Both the position numbers and the translations under genes were made by a program. A stretch of DNA of 64,000 nucleotides from Lumbricus rubellus. Lineage: Eukaryota; Annelida; Clitellata; Crassiclitellata; Lumbricidae. Location: NCBI GenBank assembly GCA_945859605.1, contig OX243818.1, positions 33,276,507-33,340,506 on the forward strand, given 5' to 3'. The notes under the pieces are model-generated. The model ran no database searches and was not told where the DNA came from. It saw only the letters and a list, made by a program, of their open reading frames with translations. Below, one piece after another: positions 58,201 to 64,000 of this stretch (position 1 is the first letter of the stretch; each line of letters opens with the position of its first letter).

Positions 58201-59090
58201 TTACAAGGGAATTTTTGAAATTGATGGGATGCTGTCCACGATTCGATTCACCAGGGCATCCAGAGGCAGCCGGATTAGTCGAGAGATGGAATCAGACGTT
58301 CAAGAAGATGGTACATCATGTCATTGTGGAAAATCCAAGACAGTGGCATAAAATCATTCCGTTTACTGTATGGGCATTGAGAGAAGTTCCAAACGCAACG
58401 ACAGGAGTGGCACCATATCTGCTGGTGTATGGAAAAATGCCAAGAGGACCATTAACTATCTTAAAGGAAAGCTGGACCAAAGAAATAAATCTACCGCCAA
58501 ACATTGGAGTACAACCAGCAAAGTACCTGAAGAACTTAAGAGCAGACATGGAGAAAGCTTTGATATTTGCTGATAATTGTGCAGAGGAAAAGCAAAAACA
58601 ATACGCCAGTCAATACAACAAGAGGGCCAAGGATAAAGAATTCGAACCAGGAGAAAACGTCATCGTCCTGTATCCAACGTCAACCAATAAATTGATCTCA
58701 CGATGGCATGGTCCATGTACAGTGCTACAAAGAAGATCCAAGTATTCGTATCTGGTGGACATGAATGAAAACGGCCGACGAATCGTCCATGCCAACAAAA
58801 TGAGGAAGTTCATCGCAAGAACATTATCGTGTGGTCTCATCGTGGAAGAGGACGACGAATTCGGATCAGTGGTAGAGCTACCATTGAAAGAAGACCATGC
58901 AGAGACGACACAGAAATCGCTGCAATTGGACTATGAACAGATTGGACATCTTACGAGCGAGCAACAGAAACAGCTACTGGATGTACTGAACTGTTATGCA
59001 GACAGATTTTCAGACAAACCTGGATTATGTACATTGGTAGAACAGGAAGTGGTGCTGAACCCAAAAAAAATCCTAACACTTGCTAACTAA
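55296..59090 (+). CDS. gag-pol: Inner element Gag-Pol (capsid, zinc knuckle, protease, integrase)
   Basis: 1,264 codons. Residues 1-165 are a highly charged coiled coil. About 165-345 is the capsid, whose C-terminal half (about 256-345: REYRSRF to DIHVNN) resembles the SCAN domain. Next are the zinc knuckle C444-C457 (CX2CX4HX4C) and protease DSG 565-567. A very acidic linker spans about 688-755. Integrase follows with H830/H837/C867/C870 and the DDE residues D900, D960 and E996, then a GPY/F-like module. The frame ends shortly after the pre-RT linker (FSDKPGLCTLVEQEVVL) at a TAA, where RT should begin. Integrase upstream of RT is diagnostic of Gmr1-type elements within Ty3/gypsy. Capsid through integrase look intact. 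Confidence 0.93.
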   Translation: MQKQQFQLQLEQMKIDRDESERRRMELMIEYEKARKSDEEIRKQQIEDKKAREEEKEKMRLQELERAEEIRQEEFQAGKDNLAKAEREREEQMQLEQKKLAIKEAQLKEMAIEKEERRKQLELLQQKIEQEELRRIEDQDRLKKRDEDDRKSREVSEQIRLKESETMVSKIKKIGDAMKHVLPKMPYDMMEVPLYFETVENAFNSFAVEKQYWVKLLLPLMTPRARTVLNRLSFENLDKYDAVKEHLLKEFKLTAREYRSRFADAKKTAEETYTMFTARLKNLLNYYVRSRRVGKDYEKLFDLLVADKLKECLPPGPLQFVLAKEGTECLEASNVADLADIHVNNRIGVMFQDKPKFEAWGNSSKPFKWNKDSKDTGSQAKSNDAKKDNYSGKQYWQDKKESTWDRQAYNRTPPLGRPTESNASYTPYNKWENNEQRSFIKKRCHNCHSDKHLIKHCQAPGAANLRKNFSRSAENLRVNQIQVMNVPDQFEESDDRETEVKSVMKCTPQFTIQKEAIKTTSIAEICRETKSKEECQRIKKISLQHVNVEIRGTDGQPVQVEALIDSGTEIPVINEELLKGTTVEEIGRVHLQCVAGEPIPAKLVKIEVRMSGRNEGAVTEDRTINIAPYLTLVCASIPADLCKENREKFLLHPEIIAELKEIPPVSVLQGELQANVTTRAQSRRAEVEGGEDETINESSQEDDTDSEDELSIQDDERTTSENNETEEEMAACERNDSEDSGSDAELETSMRDLFTENSNDERQLEDAKKFEEQQRNDESLKSWWRIAEDKGSEFSVVNGLMYKKHQMLDQLVYQLVLPKERRIQVMELAHESVFGGHLGEEKTRERIKLSFVWPKMRRDVVKFCKSCEKCQLKARSLVMDRVPITPIPREDVPFRRMTMDVVGPIEPKSAAGHKYCLCIVDSCTRWPTIFLLKSLTAKVVCEALMKLFIDVGVPSVITSDRGTNFTASLTREFLKLMGCCPRFDSPGHPEAAGLVERWNQTFKKMVHHVIVENPRQWHKIIPFTVWALREVPNATTGVAPYLLVYGKMPRGPLTILKESWTKEINLPPNIGVQPAKYLKNLRADMEKALIFADNCAEEKQKQYASQYNKRAKDKEFEPGENVIVLYPTSTNKLISRWHGPCTVLQRRSKYSYLVDMNENGRRIVHANKMRKFIARTLSCGLIVEEDDEFGSVVELPLKEDHAETTQKSLQLDYEQIGHLTSEQQKQLLDVLNCYADRFSDKPGLCTLVEQEVVLNPKKILTLAN

Positions 59091-59097
59091 TTGATTG

Positions 59098-59652
59098 ATA
59101 TTTTTTGGTTTCTACAGACAATTTATTTGTAATTTTGCTGAAATTGCTAAACCATTAACGGATTTAACTAGCAAGCAGACACCTGAGAACATTGTTTGGA
59201 CTGAGGACCACCAGAAGTCTTTTGATTCTCTTAAAGAAATTGTTTTATCAAATGTGATTTTATACATGTTCGAGGTTGGCAAACCATTTAATTTGTACTG
59301 TGATAGCAGTGATTTTGCTGTGAGGGCTGTGCTGTCACAAGTGGACGATGAGGGGATAGAACGTCCCGTTTCATTTATCAGTCAGAAGCTGACAGATACC
59401 CAGAGGAGATGGGCGACGATTGAGAAGGAAGCCTATGCAATCATATGGGCTTTAAACAAATTGAAAGAAATTATTATTGGTTCCAAGATTAATGTGTTCA
59501 CTGACCATAACCCTTTAGTTTATTTGACTGAGTCAATGTCGAAGTCTGCTAAGTTAGTCCGATGGTCTTTATCATTGCAAAATTTTGACATTCTGTTGAA
59601 CTATAAGAAGGGAAAGCTGAATGTAGTAGCGGACTGCTTATCGAGATTGTAG
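59098..59652 (+). pseudogene. Inner element RNase H segment after RT deletion
   Basis: Begins within the RT thumb/connection motif FFGFYRQFICNFAEIAKPL and continues through RNase H (CDSSDFAVRAVLSQ, EKEAYAIIWAL, VFTDHNPLVYL) to a normal C-terminus (VVADCLSRL). The palm and fingers, including the YXDD box, are absent. The frame differs from the upstream ORF and is separated from it by the TAA at 59088-59090. Roughly 190 residues of RT are missing compared with relatives. No in-frame ATG starts this piece, so it is unlikely to be translated. Confidence 0.88.
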
Positions 59653-59747
59653 TATAAGATATTTTGTGATTGCATTTAGTATAGGAATTGTTTGTATTTA
59701 GTTTAAGCATTATACGTTCGCTAATTTTTAAGATTAATTAGCTCTCT

Positions 59748-59769
59748 TCAAAAGAAAGGAAGGAGGTAA
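59748..59769 (+). other. Inner element polypurine tract
   Basis: AAAAGAAAGGAAGGAGGTAA directly abuts the 3' LTR. Confidence 0.9.
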
Positions 59770-60279
59770 TGTAAGCTAATTTAATCAGTGCACGACGATT
59801 GTCGTACAGCGACGCAGGTAGGCCAACTGCAAATTGGCGCGCGGCGTCTGGACAGGTGGTTGTCTGGACAGCGCGTGATGTCTAGACGAGCGTACGTTGA
59901 GTGTACACGGAGGGAGTGGAAGTGAAGAAGGAGTGTTGTGTGTTGAGAGCTGTTGAGATGGGCTGTAATAGTTGTTGTTGAGTTGCGATAGAGTAGACTG
60001 ATGAAGGTAGTAGTCGTGTAGTTGTTATGATGACGCAAGTGTAGTCATTGTTGTGTTGTTGCTGATCGTTTTACTTTACATCGGATTTTGGAGTATAATA
60101 AGAAGACTTAAACACGTCGTCGTTGTTGGTTACAAAACAGTGAAAGTCTGTAGATTCTTTACCTAGCCATTTAGCTAATGAAACAGTTATCTAGGGATAG
60201 GCCTATGCTACCACGAACTTATTCGAAGAAGCTTCCGAAGAGACTGATAGGAGGAGGTGATCACAAGGAGTTTATCACA
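59770..60279 (+). repeat. Inner element 3' LTR
   Basis: 510 bp, gap-free match to 54086-54595, followed by the target duplication AGCAA at 60280-60284. Confidence 0.97.
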
Positions 60280-60284
60280 AGCAA

Positions 60285-61035
60285 TTTCTTGGACTGCATT
60301 GTCGATTGTCGTAGATGAATTCTGTGGAGGTTCTCTGAGTGTCTGCAGCAGGAGGCGGAGCAGTTCTTCTTGATTGAAATTCTTACGATGCTCATCGGAT
60401 CTGATTTCGCTTGCACTGTTCAGTTTCACAGCAGTAGCACTGTTCGATTTCACCACAGCGTTTATCGGAACTGTTTGTGTCGCTGACGATTGCACAGATT
60501 TATTCAGCGTTGAAATCTGTTCATCATGAGCGGTTGGATCAGCGACCAGATGCTGATATGGCGTGTAAGGCATGTACGAAGGCTGACTTGCCTTCCACCG
60601 TTGATATTCGCAGCTTTGTGTCACGTGGGTTTCCGACGACAGGTTCGGTGTCGACATGAGCGGCTGACCGGAAAGAAGGGTGAGCGTAGATATTCGTGGA
60701 GCGACGCCAGAGGGCAGGAAAGGTTTTTCGGAAGCCATGACGTTGAGCGACGACGGGGAAAAGGTGGTAGCCCACGAGATGGTTGTCGTTGTCTGACCGG
60801 GATGTGCACCTCGAAGCACCAGATGATTTTCCCTCAGCGATGATGGATCCCCATTATCTGAAACTAACAGTCGTGAGTTAGTACATGCTTTACCATCATT
60901 TTGCCCTAAAGCTACCGCATGGGAATCGAGTACAAGATTATGCAGAGGCCGCATATCTTTTATTTCAGAATGCTCGCTATCCGATAGACATTTTTCAGTT
61001 AATCGATTTCTTAATTGCATTTGTTTACTTCGCAT
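60285..61035 (-). CDS. gag: Outer element N-terminal Gag segment, cut by the inner element
   Basis: Starts at the ATG at 61035 and is open to the junction at 60285 (it coincidentally continues to 60208 within the inner LTR). In the undisrupted element the frame would run straight into the capsid-pol frame that resumes at 54080; only the frame continuity is stated here. The protein is Ser/Thr/Gln-rich with no recognised domain, ending in a Leu-rich helix (EELLRLLLQTLREPP) just before the junction. It is in the same frame as the upstream ORF ending at 61060, from which it is separated by one TAG and eight codons. Confidence 0.75.
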
Positions 61036-61059
61036 GTAATAGTCAAAATCAAAACCTTC

Positions 61060-61992
61060 CTATGCAGTTCTCATATCATGATCATATATCCTTTGAGTGT
61101 CTACATTAGCATCATCAGTTGTAACTCGAGTGCTAAATATCACTTTTGGTCGGGCGCCATAGAAATTTTCTGGGTTATTTAGTTCATCTATTCCTCCAAG
61201 AAAATTTCTCTTTCCATCAGCACCTGCACTAATTCTGATGTCACTTGCTACACCTGAGCTTACCTTAGCAGGACCCTCGGTATCCGAACTCAATTCAACC
61301 CCGCTTACTCTGGTATCACTTGTTATACCAGCCCTTAGCTTCATCCCACCAATGGTACCACTTGTCGCGACCCCCATTTTCGGAAACTGCCAGGTGTTTC
61401 CAAACGAGGTGCCACGCTGTTGGAGCGGCGTCCGTGAATTGAGGGGAACCGAAGATAAGGCGAAATAAGCAGGGTCAGCAGTTTCTACGGTATGCGCCAG
61501 GGCAGAGTCAACTCCTGATTGGCCGTAAGGGAGGGTAGCTTCCACCACTTCCGGCCGGGGTTGTCTTACACAGGTACCAAGGATAGCTCGAGTGGAAGGG
61601 AGATACAGCTCAGCGGCTCTCGGTCTGAGAGCAACGACTTCATTTGCATAAAGGTCGTCAGGGTTCGAATCCGCTCCAACAGGTTTTTGGATCCCCCTTT
61701 CCTTTAGTGGTGTTACCACTTCCCTTGGCCGTTCCGAAACTACCTCACCTTCCTTCGAAGAAGGGATAAACTGACCCGGGCGTTCATGCAATTGACTTAT
61801 CTCGTTATTTAGGTGCTCTATTTGAGAATCATGGCGCTCCATAAATTCTGCTAGTGTGCCTGTGAAGGACTGTAGAAGTTCAACGACTCCTGTTTTACTC
61901 ATCCCCTCGGGGTCATTATCATCCGGGGTTTCTCCTTCCTCATTCTCTTCCCTATTCTCCTCCACCTCGTCTTCATAAGATACCTCGGACAT
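61060..61992 (-). CDS. Outer element leader ORF that begins inside the 5' LTR
   Basis: 310 codons. The ATG at 61992 lies 1,076 bp into the 5' LTR. The first ~210 codons are LTR sequence; the frame then passes through the LTR end and primer-binding site and stops at a TAG at 61060-61062. The first ~90 residues are very acidic and then contain a coiled-coil-like segment (EFMERHDSQIEHLNNEI). No known domain is recognised. The LTR part is preserved in both LTRs, with one conservative substitution (Val/Leu). It shares frame with the next segment, so it may be an N-terminal Gag extension interrupted by one stop. Confidence 0.65.
   Translation of the reverse strand: MSEVSYEDEVEENREENEEGETPDDNDPEGMSKTGVVELLQSFTGTLAEFMERHDSQIEHLNNEISQLHERPGQFIPSSKEGEVVSERPREVVTPLKERGIQKPVGADSNPDDLYANEVVALRPRAAELYLPSTRAILGTCVRQPRPEVVEATLPYGQSGVDSALAHTVETADPAYFALSSVPLNSRTPLQQRGTSFGNTWQFPKMGVATSGTIGGMKLRAGITSDTRVSGVELSSDTEGPAKVSSGVASDIRISAGADGKRNFLGGIDELNNPENFYGARPKVIFSTRVTTDDANVDTQRIYDHDMRTA
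61343..61360 (-). other. Outer element primer-binding site candidate
   Basis: TGGTACCATTGGTGGGAT on the element strand begins two bases after the 5' LTR end. It has a TGG start and resembles the 3' end complement of a leucine tRNA; the identity is tentative. Confidence 0.55.
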
Positions 61993-63067
61993 TTCAGGGT
62001 TATCTTAAGTCAAAGTTATTCAATACTCGTTTAGATTATTTAATTAAGCAAACGTATCTTAACTGCAGTTGACAAACTTTGTCAATGTTTAACAATAGTT
62101 GAAATTAAAAGCAACGTTCTCGAACGCTGTACAATATTCACTATTCAGAGTCTGTTCCGTAAGATTCAACTACACGACTTAATTATTACACGTTTCTAAT
62201 ACATGCTCTAACTTTACTCTGCTTATTTAAGTTCAACACTTTAGGCTTATGAAGGTTAAATCTTATATCAGTTTTACAGGCGCGTTTCTCTTCTGGAAGA
62301 ATTGTTCGTTAATTATCTATTCAATTTATACTCAATCAATTATCTAATTAATTATTGCACACGATCCATTCGTTGCTAATTATCTATCAACACTGCACAC
62401 AGGCAAAGTATTATTCACAGATTACACTTATTCAATTTTCTCGGTTAAGGAATCAGATAAAAACCACAGTGATACTTCTCTACCCTTCCAGTAATTGTTA
62501 TCGCAGCGATCGGCAATGACGACAATGGCGGTCACAAGGAATCGTCTACCAGAGAATTTACCACGGAAGAATTTCGGTTCTATTTCGTCGACAATTTAGC
62601 GTAAAAACTTCCTCCAGACTCTACGGTCTTAACCAGAAGTATCTTCAATATCTCGTTCGTCCGTTGAATTATTAAACGAATTATTTCAATGAAATTTCTG
62701 TCAGAATTCTTCTAATTTTTATCAACAATTTCGTCGGCACGAGCACGGAGATGTTGCACCCTCGAAACCTTTCCTCCGTGTGCCGATCTAGCTGTTTCCA
62801 GCCAACCAGAGACGACGTCACGTGACTCGGGAGAGTCCCGTGACCGAGGAGGTCCAATCAAAACGGTTGCGTTGCCGCCGATCTAAAAATAGAGTGTCGC
62901 AATGCAATATTCTCCGCTAAAAAGGATTACTGCTCCGGCGGTCAGTTCCAAAAAGGGGTTAAACTCCGAGGACCGCTCGCAAATTTAGCAAGGCCGCGAA
63001 TCTAGGCCGCAAATCGTTTTAGGCCGCAAATTTATAATTAACGATCGCAATTTCCACGATCGTTACA
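61363..63067 (-). repeat. Outer element 5' LTR
   Basis: 1,705 bp. On the element strand a TATA-like CTATTTTTAG lies about 180 bp in (plus-strand 62883-62892), a plausible U3 promoter. It differs from the 3' LTR at four positions that I noticed (near 61602, 62487, 62715 and 62780). Confidence 0.97.
62883..62892 (-). promoter_or_regulatory. TATA-like box in outer 5' LTR
   Basis: CTATTTTTAG on the element strand, about 180 bp from the LTR start and about 890 bp before the ORF start at 61992. It is also present at the same position in the 3' LTR (about 47548-47557). Confidence 0.35.
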
Positions 63068-63071
63068 CTAG

Positions 63072-64000
63072 TAGCTGACTAGTTTGCGTTGCTTCTGTTG
63101 CCACATTTGTTTTACCTCGTTGGGATGCTAGACCACCTCAGAACCCTCCTCCTTTATCATGACTTGTGTCAGGCACTGTCCCAAGCCAGTATAAAGGGTA
63201 GTCTGTGGTGGTGGTGTTTACTGGAGAAGCTGCATTGCCCGATGTGCACGGAGTCCTGCACTGAAATAAATATAAGGTCCAAGGTCCAAGTGTCTGTTTC
63301 CTGGCGAAATTATTTTCACTGCAGTAGAAGCTTGTGTCATTTGTCTTCTTGGTCGGTGGTCAGTCAACGCCCTCCTCCTCCGTATTCCCTGAGGACGGTT
63401 GCGTTGCGTTGCGTTGCGTCGTTACGTTCGTAACGTTGTGAAACGGTTTCTCGTCGTCGTCGGTGGTGGCGCTGCATCGTCGTCGTCGTTTCGCTCTCAT
63501 AATCTACGACCAACGACGACGACGACGACTAAAAGTATCGAGTAGCAACGACGACGTGTAATGGCTTTGCAAGCGAAATGAAAGGGATGTATACGACTAC
63601 GACCACGCTGTCTTCGATTCGTGGCAGTAGGCCATACATCCCTTGCACACGCACAGCTGAAGGAGGATATATGCTACTGTCTGTCGGTATTGGACCGTGT
63701 GTTTGTCTGCTAGGATGTCTGACAGACAGACAGACAGACAGACAGACAGAAAAGCAAACAGACAGACAGAAACATACACATGATTTTGACTGATGATGAA
63801 GACGACGATGATGACGACGATCATGATGATGTTCAGGGCCGTAGCAACAACGAACGTGGCCCCCTCCGAGCATAATGTCCGAAATTTCTGACGACCTTTT
63901 TTAGTCATCCGGCCAAAGTGTCGATAAAATTTCATCAATTCGCCGTCCGAAAAAGTTGACCTTTTTTGGCCAAAATCTCGATAAAATTTCATATTCGCCG
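63072..64000. other. Right flank: CGT-rich and (GACA)n low-complexity DNA
   Basis: No gene is recognised. It contains CGTCGT/GACGAC-rich tracts (63450-63560), (GACA)n at 63720-63770, and GATGAT/GACGAC tracts near 63790-63830. From about 63840 to the window end the sequence resembles the interior of the hAT-like MITEs at 11.5-12.3 kb (GGCCCCCTCCGAGC, TTTTTTAGTCATC) and is probably the start of another copy. Confidence 0.5.

Larger units (their letters stand above)
54086..60279 (+). mobile_element. Inner Gmr1-type LTR retrotransposon, RT-deleted
   Basis: A 6,194-bp element with two 510-bp LTRs (TGTAAGCTAATT to TTTATCACA) and the exact 5-bp duplication AGCAA. A primer-binding-site candidate (TGGTGTCGTTGCGG) and a polypurine tract (AAAAGAAAGGAAGGAGG) are in the right places. 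Coding order is Gag, zinc knuckle, protease, integrase, then an RNase H fragment; integrase before the RT position is the Gmr1-type arrangement. The RT core is missing. The LTRs differ at only two sites that I noticed, so the copy is young and was probably mobilised in trans. It interrupts the gag region of the outer element in the opposite orientation. Confidence 0.95.
46028..63067 (-). mobile_element. Outer Ty3/gypsy LTR retrotransposon, split by a nested element
   Basis: The element reads from 63067 to 46028. The two 1,705-bp LTRs begin TGTAACGATCG and end GGTCGCGACA on the element strand. The 4-bp duplication CTAG flanks it (46024-46027 and 63068-63071). A primer-binding-site candidate follows the 5' LTR, and a polypurine tract (AAGTGGGGGGAAG) precedes the 3' LTR. 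Domain order is capsid, CCHC zinc knuckle, protease, RT, RNase H, integrase. Without the 6.2-kb nested insertion the element is about 10.8 kb. I noticed only four differences between the LTRs, so insertion was recent. Confidence 0.97.

Overview
The window is nuclear DNA from an animal, most likely an invertebrate deuterostome, with an echinoderm as the best guess. The genes are intron-rich with conventional GT-AG introns, intergenic DNA is AT-rich and full of microsatellites, and tRNA-derived SINEs, hAT and Tc1/mariner-like elements are present. One LTR element has integrase upstream of the reverse transcriptase position, the Gmr1-type order first described from deuterostomes. The organism assignment is an inference; no species marker was seen.

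Layout. (1) 1-1438, minus: 5' part of a rhodopsin-family peptide GPCR, cut by the window edge. (2) 1.5-18.2 kb: gene-poor DNA with microsatellites, a 2.5-kb hAT-like element carrying a 170-bp satellite with higher-order structure, two smaller hAT-like MITEs with 8-bp target duplications, and clusters of the palindrome TAGGCCTA. (3) 18,891-28,550, plus: an 11-exon EFA6/PSD gene (Sec7-PH exchange factor for Arf6), reconstructed to 966 codons with consistent splice phases. (4) 31,527-32,510, plus: an intronless 327-residue ORF of unknown function. (5) 33,897-34,900: a decayed Tc1/mariner-like element. (6) 35,257-45,447, minus: GCAT/KBL (2-amino-3-ketobutyrate CoA ligase, mitochondrial threonine catabolism), 12 exons and 434 codons including a proposed short first exon. 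Its introns hold SINEs, a MITE, a LINE fragment and a minisatellite that duplicates a splice acceptor. (7) 46,028-63,067: a young Ty3/gypsy LTR retrotransposon on the minus strand, with 1,705-bp LTRs. It is split by a second young LTR retrotransposon (54,086-60,279, plus strand, 510-bp LTRs) of Gmr1-type domain order that has lost its reverse-transcriptase core. (8) 63,068-64,000: flanking low-complexity DNA.

The host genes are functionally unrelated (peptide signalling, Arf6 activation at membranes, mitochondrial glycine/threonine metabolism) and show no operon-like link. The most notable structures are the nested retroelements. In the outer one the long reading frame starts inside the 5' LTR, runs through the primer-binding site, and stays in frame across the point where the inner element inserted. 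Both elements have clean target-site duplications, primer-binding-site and polypurine-tract candidates, and almost identical LTRs. The outer 3' LTR lies only about 0.6 kb upstream of, and in the same orientation as, the proposed GCAT start.
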